64,000 nt of DNA from the NCBI GenBank assembly GCA_003290165.1, contig QNQO01006241.1, forward strand, positions 62,001 to 126,000, written 5' to 3'. The stretch is from Berberis thunbergii. Taxonomy: Eukaryota; Streptophyta; Magnoliopsida; Ranunculales; Berberidaceae. Shown in pieces: positions 1-10,500 of this stretch. The translations under genes and the position numbers were made by a program. The notes under the pieces were generated by a model. That model searched no databases. It was not told where the DNA came from and was given only the letters and a program-made list of their open reading frames with translations. Every line of letters starts with the position of its first letter. The stretch's first letter is position 1.

Positions 1-845
1 CTTGTGATGAGCAACAACACTGGAAGGAACTCACCTATCTATATATCCAATATGATGAGTTTGACAACGCAGCAGCCACTATCATGAATCACTCTCCGAA
101 GGCATGGGATCACATGCAGTTTAAAGACGTTGCAGTCAAAATTGCAAATGTGGAGCTTTATTACAAGGCGGTGCATTTCTATTTACAGGAACATCCTGAT
201 CTTATTAATGATCTTCTTCATGTGCTAGCACTCCGTGTGGACCATACACGTGTTGTGGACATCATGCGAAAGGTACTTGTGGTTTATCATTATTTTAATG
301 TTATAGTAGCGTATCCTTTCATTAGAAAGAATTTAAATTCATTTTCCAAGAATTCTATGGAAAGTTCAACTCATTTATTTCTCACTCGTTGGCTTCAGGC
401 TGGCCAATTACATCTTGTGAAGCCTTATATGGCTGCAGTTCAAAGCAACAATGTCACTGCTGTGAATGAAGCTTTGAATGAAATTTATGTTGAGGAGGAG
501 GATTATGATAGGTTACGGGGATCAATTGAGCTGCACGATAACTTTGATCAAATAGGACTTGCACAGAAGGTGAAAGAAATTATATAATCATCAGTTTGGT
601 GACCATTTATTGTGATTGTTTGCAGCCTTTGAATTTTTAGAATGTAATGTTGGTTGTTTTTATAGGTTGAGAAACATGAACTACTTGAGATGAGGCGCAT
701 TGCTGCCTACATTTATAAGAAAGCTGGTAGATGGAAACAATCTATTGCATTATCGAAAAAAGACAACCACTACAAAGATGCAATGGAGACCTGCTCACAG
801 TCTGGCGCATTGATTCATTTTTGTAAACACATTGTACAAGTGTAG
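1..845 (+). pseudogene. Clathrin heavy chain, C-terminal exons, truncated
   Basis: Clathrin heavy chain forms the legs of the coat triskelion in endocytic and Golgi-derived vesicles. Three exons are seen: from before the window to 272 (reading [20 protein letters not shown] at the start), 399-569 (GHLRLVKPYM-like) and 666-845. Introns at 273-398 and 570-665 have GT..AG ends and phase 0. The match to plant clathrin (distal and proximal leg repeats) is nearly residue for residue through METCSQSG, ending at about 806. There the reading frame runs into 12 unrelated codons and a TAG at 843-845. The usual remainder, with the hub and trimerisation domain (a few hundred residues), is not seen downstream. 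An AATAAA lies at 919-924. It is therefore a truncated gene or fragment copy; since the 5' part lies outside the window, I cannot tell a 3'-truncated gene from a transposed fragment. The family call is very sure. Confidence 0.88.
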
Positions 846-1069
846 GAGATTGGCAATCTCGAATTGTGCCTAATACATTCTAGTCTATCAGACCATTGTA
901 ACCTTTACATTCCAATCAAATAAATCTTTCCTTCCTGTGGAAGATTCTCTGTGATTGCATTATCAGTTTGAAATTGGATTGTTCCAATTTTGCAGTAGCA
1001 GTAAAAAAAAATTAAATTTTTTTTATTATATTCTTTTCGCAACAAACCAATTTTTTTTTTATTTTTGTT

Positions 1070-1544
1070 TTAACTGCCAACGGCTTACAACCGTGGTCGC
1101 ATCTTGCCATGGCTTAAAACCGTGGCCATGACTTGACATGGCTAAAAACCGTTGCTATTACGTTTGCCACAGCTTATTTCTCATAGTTTAGCCACGGCTT
1201 AAAACTGTGGCCAAGGCTAGCCACGACTTAAAATTGTTGCTACTTTGTTAGCCACGGTTTAAAACCGTTGCTATTATCCATACCTTATCACGGCTTAAAA
1301 CCGTGGCTACTGTGGCCATGGCTAAAAACCGTTGCTATTGTTCTTGCAACGGTTTAAAACCGTGGCTAAATGCTGAAAATCACCACACCTCCTCAAACAT
1401 AAAACCGTTGCTAAAATGTTTAGCAAAGGTTTATAGCCGTTAAAAGGAATTTCGCGACGCCTCTGTAGCCCACGGCTTTTAGCCGTGACAATGGGTTATC
1501 CCCATGGTTTAAAACCGTTGCTAATGGGGATTTTTGGTGTAGTG
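1070..1544. mobile_element. CACTA (En/Spm) transposon end with subterminal repeats
   Basis: The segment is packed with short palindromic units of the type GCCACGGTTTAAAACCGT in both orientations, about ten of them. It ends at 1526-1544 in GGGGATTTTTGGTGTAGTG, the inverted form of a CACTACACCAAAAATCCCC terminus. Arrays of short direct and inverted subterminal repeats next to a CACTA end are the hallmark of this superfamily, where the transposase binds. No coding part and no convincing second CACTA terminus is visible to the left, so this is an end fragment or a short non-autonomous copy. The start is only approximate. Confidence 0.75.
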
Positions 1545-1578
1545 TTAGTTCATACTATATACAGACGTTTATAGTGAG

Positions 1579-1675
1579 ATCCGCCTCAGGGCGCTCGCAA
1601 TATGTAGCCTTTTGTATCCGCCTCAGGGCGTTCGTGATATGTAGTCTTTTATATCTACCTCAAGGTGCTTGTTGT
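1579..1675 (+). repeat. Three short tandem repeats of about 37 bp
   Basis: The motif ATCCGCCTCAGGGCGYTCG followed by a TATGTAG-containing spacer occurs at about 1579, 1616 and (diverged) 1653. The array lies between the CACTA end and the 425-bp duplication, inside what is probably the remains of a minus-strand gypsy element. No function is visible. Confidence 0.7.
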
Positions 1676-1685
1676 TACATATTTT

Positions 1686-2545
1686 CGATAATCAATAGAG
1701 TTTGTTTTTTGTAATTCTTCCTTTATTTTTTAAATGATTGCAAATCACATAAGCTTTTGAAGAACTAAAACTCAATATTGACTATGGAAAGGGAAACAAA
1801 CAACTTAAAGCAAACTAACTGTTGATGGAGAGAATTCGATCCTAGCCTTGAAGTGAATTCGGGTTGTTCTCGCGAATCGTTTAGCGGACTATCGAGGCAT
1901 TACATAGGTCACTAAAGAGTAAACCTTGCAGAGGAGTGAATCTCCGCACCGAAGAACTGTCAGGGGATGTGTTCCCGCTTGCCATGTCTTTAAGACTCGC
2001 TGGGCGAAAGAGTTGATTGCTCATGTACCACTTGAAAATGATGTTTTTACCGTATTTTTGCCTTGCACTAGCTGCTCTGCGTGATATAGATGAATCTAGG
2101 AGCACTCTATCGATAATTAATAGAGTTTGCTTTTCATAATTCTTCCTTTATTTCTTAAATGATTGCGAATCACATAAGCTTTTTAAGAACTAAAACTCAA
2201 TATTGACTATGGAAAGGGAAACAAACAACTTAAAGCAAACTAACTGTTGACGGAGAGAATTCGATTCTGACCTAGAAGTGAATTGGGGTTGCTCTCGTGA
2301 ATCGTACGTTTAGCAGACTGTCGAGGCATTACATAGGTCACTGAAGAATAAACCTTGCAGAGGAGCGAATCTCCTCGCAGACAAAATGTCGGGGGGGATG
2401 TGTTCTCGCTTACCATGGTCTTTAAGACTCGCTGGGCAGAAGAGTTGATTGTTTCTGTACCACTTGAAAATGATGTCTTTACCATATTTTTGCCTTGCAC
2501 TGGCTATTATGCATGATGTAGATGAATCTAGAAGCACTCTATCTG
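1686..2545. repeat. Tandem duplication, two copies of about 425-435 bp
   Basis: Copy 1 (1686-2110) and copy 2 (2111-2545) both begin CGATAATYAATAGAGTTTG and run in parallel through TGACTATGGAAAGGGAAACA, GAGGCATTACATAGGTCACT and GACTCGCTGGGC. They differ by scattered substitutions and small indels, so the duplication is not recent. On the minus strand they lie just downstream of the gag remnant, so they probably belong to the internal region of the same retroelement. The short open frames in both copies are related to each other, but match no protein I know. Confidence 0.85.
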
Positions 2546-2589
2546 TATCAGTGCGGCGTAGTGGCACCCTCGTGTAGTAGGTTGGTCTC

Positions 2590-3594
2590 CATGTATGGTT
2601 CCTTTGGAAGACTTCCTGTCGCCTTCGATTTCCCTTTTAGCGGTCCTTGACTCCTACAAGGTGATGTGTCTCTGGATGCTCTTGAGGAGCTCCATCATGT
2701 CAAGAGGAGGCTTCAAGGTGAGGTCCTCGAAGAGCTTTCCCTCTCTGAGGCCCATAGTGAATGTCGTCACAGTTGTATCATTGATGCACCCGTCGATGAG
2801 GATCAGCTCGTTGTTGAAGCGTGTGACATACTATCAGAGCGTCTCGCCGGACCTCTGCCTTAGAAATAGTATGTAGTGTGGACCTTTTCTGAAACGCTGG
2901 CTTCCGACAAAACGTGTCAGAAACTCCTTTGCCAATGTTTTGAAGGAGTTGATTGATTTCGGTGGAAGGCTGCGAACCACATTAATGCTGGGCCTTTAAG
3001 AAAGGTGGGAAAGGTTCTGCACATGACAAATTCAGATCCTTTCTTGAGTGCCATTATGTGTTGGTAATGGCGTATATGATCAAAAGGATCAGTGGTTCCG
3101 TCATAGGAATCGAGCTTCGGGGGAGTGAACTTTCTCGGAAGTGTTCAACTCATGATCCGGTCCATAAAGGGTAGGACGAAGATGTGATATAGTACGTCCG
3201 GGTCGTGCACTCCTCTCCGGAGAGGGTTTCCGAGACCGAGCCTCTCTATCCTGGCGGCAAGATCGGCGTTAGTCCCACAGCCTCCCTTAGTCCAATGGGA
3301 ACAAGCGAGGGCCTGGCTCTTCTGCGCTTGCTCCCTATCGTCCATTGGAGGTGGAGGTCCATGTTGTTCCTGGTCTCTATTAGCAGCGGGTAGATTTTGT
3401 CGTGTGAGCGTCTCTACCACCTTGATGACCTGTTGTATTTGAGAGGTCAGCACTTCGATTTTGAGGTCCCCTGTTACTGCCATTGGTGCTGGGGCGAGAG
3501 TAGGTTGCCCGTGCATGACAGGAGCTTGTATAGGGACTGTCGGAGCATTGGACGTGTCCCTTGATTCGTTGTTGCGTGACCTGGTGGTCACCAA
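2590..3594 (-). pseudogene. Ty3/gypsy retrotransposon gag, degraded
   Basis: Gag forms the virus-like particle of the retrotransposon. An open frame at 3145-3594 starts MVTTRSRNN, the usual opening of Tat/gypsy gag proteins in plants, followed by a Pro/Gln-rich region. Past its stop, the minus strand at about 2930-3160 reads FTPPKLDSYDGTTDPFDHIR and then CRTFP, GPALMWF: the core of the Retrotrans_gag domain. Further frames down to about 2590 are shifted and contain stops. It is related to the gag at 46,104-47,477 but not closely. The primer site and LTR lie immediately upstream (on the minus strand). No protease or polymerase follows in this copy. Confidence 0.8.
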
Positions 3595-3645
3595 TTCTCT
3601 AGGATTTGGTAAGAGACGACGCTTAATGTAAAGTTACGAGCTACG

Positions 3646-3668
3646 TCGTCCCATGGATGGCGCTAAGC
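3646..3668 (-). other. Degenerate primer binding site, tRNA-Asp-like
   Basis: Read on the minus strand, the LTR end TGCATCA is followed within a few bases by TTAGCGCCATCCATGGGACG. This resembles the tRNA-Asp complementary site TGGCGCCGTTGCCGGGGA used by many plant gypsy elements, but with several mismatches. Its position directly after the LTR edge is the main support. Confidence 0.5.
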
Positions 3669-4324
3669 TGATGCAGTCAATTTTCGCTCCCTACTTTGAC
3701 TATGTTCTTGCTAACCTGCACAAGTAACGTACGTGAGCCACAAACCACCATGGGGTGACCGATGACACTCCGACACTAAAGTCAGACAGGGATCTGAGGA
3801 AGGTGTAACGCTTTAACATTGAATTTGTAGTGTGCCTTAGCTTACCAACCTCATGTCTTATTTATAGTGCAATGAATCCTGGTTCAACCAGGCCATCGTA
3901 GGCGTAGTTTAGGGAGGAGATCTTCGTGAAGATCCCTCTCTAATAGTTTCATGTTAGCTCTGCACTCCTAGATACGCGGGAGATAGTTATCAATCCAAGA
4001 GCAATCCGTAAAAGGGAGTTTCCCTGTGTGAAAAATACTCTTGTGTTTGCTTCCTAGTTGGAAGGAAAGAGCAACTATAGTTGCCCGTTCGAAGCTGATC
4101 CTCGAGATACTTGCCAAAATACGGCTTATGGGTATTGAGGATGGTTATGAGATGTGTCGGTCTAGCATGCTGTGAGAGTTCGGATCCACTTGGCGGACTG
4201 AAGTCGAGCGGGCTTAGATCCGCTTAGGCTGGATCTGTGTCAGGCCGATGCTTAGGCCCGTTATTTCTCAAGATCATCATGACACGTATTCAGCTCAGAA
4301 GTGTGACCGTTTTTATATATAATC
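3669..4324 (-). repeat. 5' LTR of degraded gypsy element
   Basis: Begins TGATGCAG on the plus strand (so ends in TGCATCA on the element's own strand), matching the terminal TGATGC of the LTR at 47,583. The other end is placed near AATCA at about 4324 and is uncertain. No second copy occurs in the window, so the 3' half of this element has been lost or lies beyond the CACTA junction at 1544. Confidence 0.5.
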
Positions 4325-4848
4325 AATCATCCCCTTCTTTTTTAGATTTTAGGATTACGCTTTTTACAAGAAAAGGCTAGGGTAAGAGATTGAAGTAATC
4401 GAGTTGAATCAAGGTGTTAGGATTTTATTTCAACCCTTGGTGCTATGAGTTTTGAGTTTTTCGTCACTGCAAATAGAATAGGTGGTTTCTGCTGTAAATC
4501 ACAATTTTGCAGTTTCAACAATTAAATCGCATACAATTTAGTTAAGATACGATTCAGACAGTGAATTGAATTGATTTTCGTACAAGTCAAGTCAAATTGT
4601 GGTTTTTCAGTGATTCAAATAAGAATGCCCACAACCTCAACCTGTTTATCATCCACCGCCTCTGCTACCACCATTGGTCCATTATATACACCCATTATCT
4701 CCTCCACCGTAATAGCTTGTGAGGCAAACATGCAATGTTTGTCAAGATGTTAATAGAAGCAAAGCATAAATCACAAGCTAAGATTGAAGCTCTTGAGGAG
4801 ATTACACCTTATTTGCCTTATCTTATTCTTAAACCAGGGGCATACTGC
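4325..4848. other. Unassigned sequence between gypsy LTR and CACTA end
   Basis: I see no clear gene. A short plus-strand stretch near 4745-4845 reads IEAKHKSQAKIEALEEITPY without a recognisable family, and is cut off at the CACTA terminus. Confidence 0.4.
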
Positions 4849-4869
4849 CACTACAAAAAAAAGCAAAAT

Positions 4870-6480
4870 TAGCTACGGCAATTAGCGACGGTTTTTCTAT
4901 TTAAACGATTTGCGACGGTAATAAACCGTCGCTAAAATTTCTGCAACGGTTTTCGGTACATAAATCAACTTAACCGTCGCTAACCGTTTTGCGACGGGTA
5001 AAAACTGTCGCTAATATGGACATTAGCGACGACATTCTGACCGTAGCTAATATTTAGAAATTTTTTGTTAGCTACGGTCCAAAAACCGTCGCTAACGTGA
5101 TTTTTTTTTTAAATATAACAAACAAATCAGCGACGGTCATACAACCGTAGCTAATGTTTATGTGATTTAAAAAATATATATATGTGAAAACACCTTAGCG
5201 ACGGCATAATAACCGTAGCTACGTTATTTTGTGATTTTTAAAAAAAGATATATATGAAAAACTATTAGCGACGCCTTTCAAACTGTAGCTAATGTATTTT
5301 TTAAAAACTAAAAAAATTAAAAAATAGCTTAGTGACGGTTTTATAACCGTAGCTAACATGAATTTTGTTTTAAAAATATATTAAACTAATTAGCGACGGA
5401 AAGAAACCCGTAGCTAAGATTTTTTTGTGATTTAAAAAAAAATTTATTAAAAGACCTTAGCGACGGCTTGAAGACCGTAGCTAATGTGATTTAAAAAAAA
5501 ATATTTAAAGAGCTTAGCGACGGCTTGAAAACCGTAGCTAATGTGATTTTTAAAAACCTAAAAAAAAAAAATAGCTTAGCGACGGTTTTATAACCGTAGC
5601 TAACATGAATTTTGTTTTAAAAATATATTAAACTAATTAGCGACGGTAAGAAACCCGTAGCTACGATTTTTTGTGATTTAAAAAAAAAATTATTAAAAGA
5701 CCTTAGCGACGGCTTCAAGACCGTAGCTAATGTGATTTTAAAAAAAAAATTTAAAAGAACTTAGCAACGGCTTGAAAACCGTAGCTAATGTGATTTTTAA
5801 AAAACTAAAAAATTAAAAAATAGCTTAGCGACGGTTTTATAACCGTAGCTAACATGAATTTTTTTTTAAAAATATATTAAACTAATTAGCGACGGTAAGA
5901 GACCCGTAGCTAAGATTTTTTGTGATTTTAAAAAAAAAATTATTAAAATACCTTAGCGACGGCTTGGAGACCGTAGCTTATGTGATTTAAAAAAATAAAT
6001 TAAAAAGAGCTTAGCGACGGCTTAAAAACCGTAGCTAATGTGATTTTATAAAAAAAAAATACAAAAAAGCTTAGCGACGGTAGGCTAACCGTAGCTAACG
6101 TGATTTTAAAAAAAATATATATAGCAAACTAATTAGCGACGGTTGAATAGCCGTAGCTAAGGTTTTTTGTGATTTTTTAAAAAATATATGTAAACACGCT
6201 AGTGACGGCTTGAGAGTCGTAGCTAATGTGATTTTTCAAAAAAAAAATTGATAATATTGTAAGAAAAAAACGTACCGACGGTTGTAGGGTCGTAGATAAT
6301 GTTTAAAATTTTTTTTTTGTTAGCCACGGTTTAAATATTGTCGCTAATGCATTTTTTTAAAAAAAATTATAAGAAACCAATATAGCGACGGCACTAGGGC
6401 CGTAGCTAACGTTTACAATTTTTTTTGTTAGCCACAGTCAAAATATCGTAGCTAAATGTGAAATTTTTTTTTTAATTATA
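4870..6480. repeat. Subterminal hairpin array with higher-order repeats
   Basis: About 25 units, each an inverted pair (TTAGCGACGG, 4-8 nt, CCGTAGCTAA) separated by A/T-rich spacers, so every unit can fold as a perfect or near-perfect hairpin. Between about 5327 and 6060 four successive units form a block of about 247 bp that recurs three times: the unit with CGGTTTTATAACCG and the spacer AACATGAATTTT begins at about 5327, 5573 and 5820. In CACTA elements such motifs bind the TNPA-type transposition protein. Confidence 0.85.
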
Positions 6481-6493
6481 TATAGCAAAATCG

Positions 6494-7021
6494 CTATATA
6501 TTTATAAACTGGTTAAAATCACTAATAACACATTTCCGTCCAACCGGGTTAGGAGATCTAGCTTTCACATAGGCGACCCGGATTGAATCCCACCAATGAA
6601 AATTTTTTATTAAATTAAAATTTTTATATTAGTGACGACAAAGTGTCGTGGCTAACTGAGTTTTATAAATAAAACTCAGTAGCCACGGTTCTCTACCATA
6701 GCTAATTCTTTTTTTTAATTATTTAAAAAAATAGATATATATTTATAAACTGGATAAAATCACCAATAACCCATTACCTTCCAGTCCGGTTAGGAGAACT
6801 GGCTTTTACTCAGGCGACCCGGGTTCGAATCTCGCAAATGAAACCTTTTTTTATATTAAAATTTTTATCTTAGCGACGGCAAAGTGTCGTGGCTAATGAG
6901 TTTTATAGCCACGGTTCTCTACCGTAGCTAATTCTTTTTTTTAATTATATAAAGAAAATAGCTATATATTTATAAACTGGATAAAATCACCAATAACCCA
7001 TTGCCTTTCAACCCGGTTAGA
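6494..7021 (+). repeat. Three 230-240 bp units, each with a tRNA-Glu-like segment
   Basis: TATATTTATAAACTGG begins the units at about 6494, 6735 and 6963. Inside each, a stretch such as GGTTAGGAGAACTGGCTTTT followed by ACTCAGGCGACCC and GGGTTCGAATC resembles the D arm, anticodon arm and T arm of plant tRNA-Glu; the first copy keeps an anticodon loop CTTTCAC, compatible with UUC. The second copy has TTT in that place. The third copy is cut after GGTTAG by the minisatellite. The acceptor stem is poorly kept, so these are pseudo-tRNA segments, not functional tRNA genes. Confidence 0.6.
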
Positions 7022-9437
7022 GAATATCAGATCAGATCAAAGAAGATCAGATCAGATCAGATCAAAGAAGTTCAAAGAAGATAAAAGAATATTAAATCAA
7101 AGAAGATGGGATCAAAGAATATCATATCAAAAAAGATCAGATTAGATCAGATAAAAAATATCAAAGAACATCAGATCAACAAAAATCAAAGAAGATCAGA
7201 TCAAAGAATATTAGTTCAAAGAAGATCCGATCAAAGAAGATAGAAGAAGATCAGAGAATATTATATCAGATCAAAGAAGATCAAAGAATATTAGATAAAA
7301 GAACATCAAAGAAGATTAGATCAGATCAATGAAGATCATATCAAAGAAGATCAGATCAAATAAGATAAAAAATATCAGATCAGATCAAATAAGATAAAAA
7401 ATATCAGATCAGATCAAAGAAGATCAAATCAAATAAGATCAGATAAAAGAATATCAAAGAAGATAAAATAATATCAGATCAAAGAAGATTGGATCAAAAT
7501 GATCAGATCAAAGAATATCAAAGAAGATCATATCAGATCAGATCAAAGAAGATCAGATCAGATCAAATCAAATCAAAGAAGATCGGATCAAATAAGATCA
7601 AAGAAGACCAAAGAAGATCAGATAAAAATAGATCAAAGAAATTTAGATCAGATAAAAGAAGATCAAAGAAGTTAAAATTAGATCAAATAAGTTAAAAGTA
7701 TATCAAAGAAGATCAGATTAAATCAGATCAGATCAAAGAAGTTAAAAGTATATCAAAGAAGATTAGATCAAATATGATCATATCAAATAAGATCAGATCA
7801 GATCAAAGAAGATCAAATAAGATCAGAGAAGATCAAGGAAGATCAGATCAAAGAATATCAAATAAGATCGAAGAAGATCAAAGAAGACCAAAGAAGATCA
7901 AAGAAGATCAGATCAAAAAAGATCAAAGAAAATCAAAGAAGTTCAAAGAAGAACAAAGAAGATCAGAGAAGATCATAGAAGATCAGATCAAAGAATATCA
8001 TATTAGATCATATCAGATTAAATCAAAGAATATAAGATCAAATAAGATCAAAGAAGATCAAATAAGACCAAAGTATATCAGATAAAAAAAGATCAAAGAA
8101 GATCAGAGAAGATCAAAGAATATCATAGAAGATCAGATCAAAGAAGATCAAATAAGATCAAAGAAGATCAGATCAGATCAAAGAAGATTAGATCAGATCA
8201 AATCAAATAAAATCAAAGAAGATCAGATAAAAAAAGATCAAATAAGTTCAGAGAAGATCAGAGAAAATCAGATCAAAGAAGATCAGATCAGTATCAAAGA
8301 AGATCAAAGAAGTTAAAAGTAGATCAAATAAGTTAAAAGTAGATCAAAGAGATTAGATCAGATCAGATCAACGAAGTTAAAAGTAGATCAAAGAAGATTA
8401 GATCAAAGAAGATCAGATCAAATAAGATCAGATCAGATCAAAGAAAATCAAATAAGATCAGCGAATATCTAAGAAGATCAAAGAAAATCAAAGAAGATCA
8501 AAGAAGTTCAAAGAAGATCAAAGAAGATCAGAGAAGATCAGATCAAAGAATATCAAATAAGATTAAATAGGATCAAAGAAGATCAGATCAAATCAAATCA
8601 AAGAAGATAAGATCAAATAAGATCAAAGAAGACCAAAGTAGATCAGATAAAAAAAGATCAAAGAAGATCTGAGAAGTTCAAAGAAGATCAGATCAAATAA
8701 TATCAAATAAGATCAAAGAAGATCAAAGAAGATCAGATCAAAGAAGATTAGATCAAAGAAGATCAGATCAAATCAAATCAAATCAAATCAAATCAAATAA
8801 GATCAAAGAAGATCAAAGAAGTTCAAAGAAGATCAGATCAGATCAAAGAAGATCAAGGAAGTTAAAAGTAGAACAAAGAAGTTAAAAGTAGATCAAAGAG
8901 ATTAGATTAAATCAGATCAGATCAGATCAAAAAAGATCAAAGAAGTTAAAAGTAGATCAAATAAGATTAGATCAAAGAAGATCAGATCAAATAAAATCAA
9001 ATAAGATCAGAGAAGATCAAGGAAGATCAAAGAAAATCAAAGAAAATCAAAGAAGTTCAAAGAAGATCAAAGAAGATCAGAGAAGATCAGATCAAAGAAT
9101 ATTAAAGAAGATCAGATCAGATCAAATCAAAGAAAATCAGAGAAGTTCAAAGAAGATCAGATAAGATCAAAGAGCTTCAAAGAAGATCAAAGAAGATCAG
9201 AGAAGATCAGATCAAAGAATATCAAATAAGATCAAAGAAGATAAAAAAGATCAGATCAGATCAAAGAAGTTCAAAGAAGATCAGATCAAATCAAATCAAA
9301 GAATATCAAATAAGATCAAAGAAAATCAAAGAAGATCAGAGAAGATCAAAGAATATCAAAGAAGATCGAAGAAGTTCAAAGAAGATCACATAATATCAAA
9401 TAAGATCAGATCAAAGAAGATCAGATCAGATCAAAGA
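7022..9437 (+). repeat. GATCA/AAGAA minisatellite, 2.4 kb
   Basis: Almost the entire interval is built from two pentamers, GATCA and AAGAA (with variants AATAA, GTTAA, AATCA), in runs such as GATCAGATCAAAGAAGATCA. The plus strand is strongly purine-rich and C occurs nearly only in GATC. Long open frames result (rich in K, R, S, D, Q, I) but they are by-products of the repeat. The array begins abruptly inside the third tRNA-like unit and ends abruptly before a subterminal motif, so it expanded within the CACTA element. Confidence 0.95.
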
Positions 9438-9500
9438 GGTTGTCGTCGCTAATTGGTTTTAAAAAAAAACACTAAAGAGGTTAGCGACGGCAAGGCGAAC

Positions 9501-10149
9501 CAGTTCAATTTCTGACTCGTACGAGTCGACTTGTCATGAAGCTTCTGAGTCATTCTGATCTCTGATCTGACTTAGATCTTGAGAAAGATTGAACTTTTGT
9601 AATTAAACGCCCAAATCGAAACCTAATTTGATATCTGTCTTCTATTTGTATTGCAGATAGATAGACTTTCAATTTAGAGGTGAAGAAGAAGGGGTCGGAG
9701 GAACTGGGCCTCCTCGATAGTCTCATCGTTTCAGTTTCAGAAACAAAGAAAAGAAGGTAATAAATCTTCTCCTCGGATGTGCATCTTCTCCGACTATGTT
9801 GTTTTGTTCGTGTTGGTGACCAGTGCTACATCAGGTAATCATTCTCCGTCCACTTTTTCTTCAGTTCTTCTTCAATTGATGAGAGCATTTAGACTCAAGA
9901 ACATCGTCCCCATTTCATTGTATAGTACTCCTTGTAGAGGTTCATCACCTTAGAGACTAGTAACCTTTGTTCTTCCTCATGAGAGGAGTCTCTTGGAACA
10001 GCGTGGAGTTGTTGAAGGTTAGCTTCTAGTTGGTGCGTCCACCTCTCAAAATAGTTCGAGAACTTCTCTTGCTCTTGCCCTCCTTTCTGGGTTTAGATCA
10101 TAATTCTCTATGGTGTATGAGATGAGTCGAGAAACAGTGGGTGGTATTT
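9501..10149. other. Unassigned sequence
   Basis: No coding region recognised. Stretches such as TTTGTATTGCAG at about 9646-9657 look like a splice acceptor, but no exon with a known protein follows. Confidence 0.4.
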
Positions 10150-10394
10150 ATGGACCAGCTGGAAGATCCCATAACCTATCAACTGGGTTTATGGACCAGT
10201 GGGTGGTATTTATGGACCAGTTGAAGGCGAGTTGGATTTTTAAGGATCCCATAATCTATCAATTGGGCGACCTATAGGTCAACATCCATTATAAAAGGCG
10301 AGTTGGGTTTTTAAGGATCCCATAATTTATCAATTGGGCGACCTATAGGTCAACATCCATTATAAAGTAATCATGCCTCAGATGAGATTCGAAC
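10150..10394. repeat. Short tandem and dispersed repeats
   Basis: The units GACCTATAGGTCAACATCC and GGATCCCATAATCTATCAAT recur two to three times between 10,160 and 10,400 with a period of about 70-75 bp. GACCTATAGGTC is itself a perfect 12-bp palindrome. They lie directly at the tail of the SINE below. Confidence 0.7.
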
Positions 10395-10409
10395 CTATAG
10401 GTCAATACC

Positions 10410-10500
10410 CATTAGAAAGTAATCCTGCCGCAGGTGGGATTCGAAGCTAGGACGTGGGGGACAAACCCACACAGCCCTAACCACTAGGCCATAACACCAT
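10410..10500 (-). mobile_element. tRNA-derived SINE head
   Basis: The minus strand reads TGGCCTAGTGGTTAGGG (RNA polymerase III A box) and, about 35 nt later, AGCTTCGAATCCCACC (B box), with tRNA-like arms between. This is the internal promoter of a tRNA-derived SINE. The sequence beyond the B box (toward lower coordinates) continues into the repeats at 10,150-10,394, with a partial second B-box-like GGTTCGAATCTC at about 10,386. Too diverged for a functional tRNA. Confidence 0.6.

Larger units (their letters stand above)
4849..9500 (+). mobile_element. CACTA-like non-autonomous transposon, right end not found
   Basis: The left terminus is CACTACAAAAAAAAGC at 4849, the typical terminus of a widespread dicot CACTA group. 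It is followed by a dense array of TTAGCGACGG / CCGTAGCTAA hairpin units (4870-6480), then repeated units with tRNA-like segments (6490-7021), then a GATCA/AAGAA minisatellite (7022-9437), and again subterminal-type motifs TCGTCGCTAATT and TTAGCGACGG at 9438-9490. The reappearance of these motifs argues that the minisatellite sits inside the element. No transposase is seen. A matching terminus ending TAGTG could not be located, so the right boundary given is only the last subterminal motif. Confidence 0.7.

Noticed and set aside
969..1020. Left CACTA terminus (CAGTAGCAGTAAAAA)
   Set aside because: Too many mismatches with CACTACACCAAAAA and no matching 3-bp duplication.
4870..6480. Regular repeats with unique-looking spacers, resembling a CRISPR array
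   Set aside because: Spacers are A/T-rich and similar to each other, repeats are palindromic CACTA subterminal motifs next to a CACTA terminus, and the DNA is of a plant.
6780..6840. Functional tRNA-Glu gene
   Set aside because: T arm and anticodon arm are recognisable but the acceptor stem does not pair and the anticodon differs between copies.
7489..8085. Open frames rich in K, R, S, D, Q and I in the GATCA/AAGAA array
   Set aside because: They follow directly from the pentamer repeat, have no non-repeat sequence and occur in several frames.
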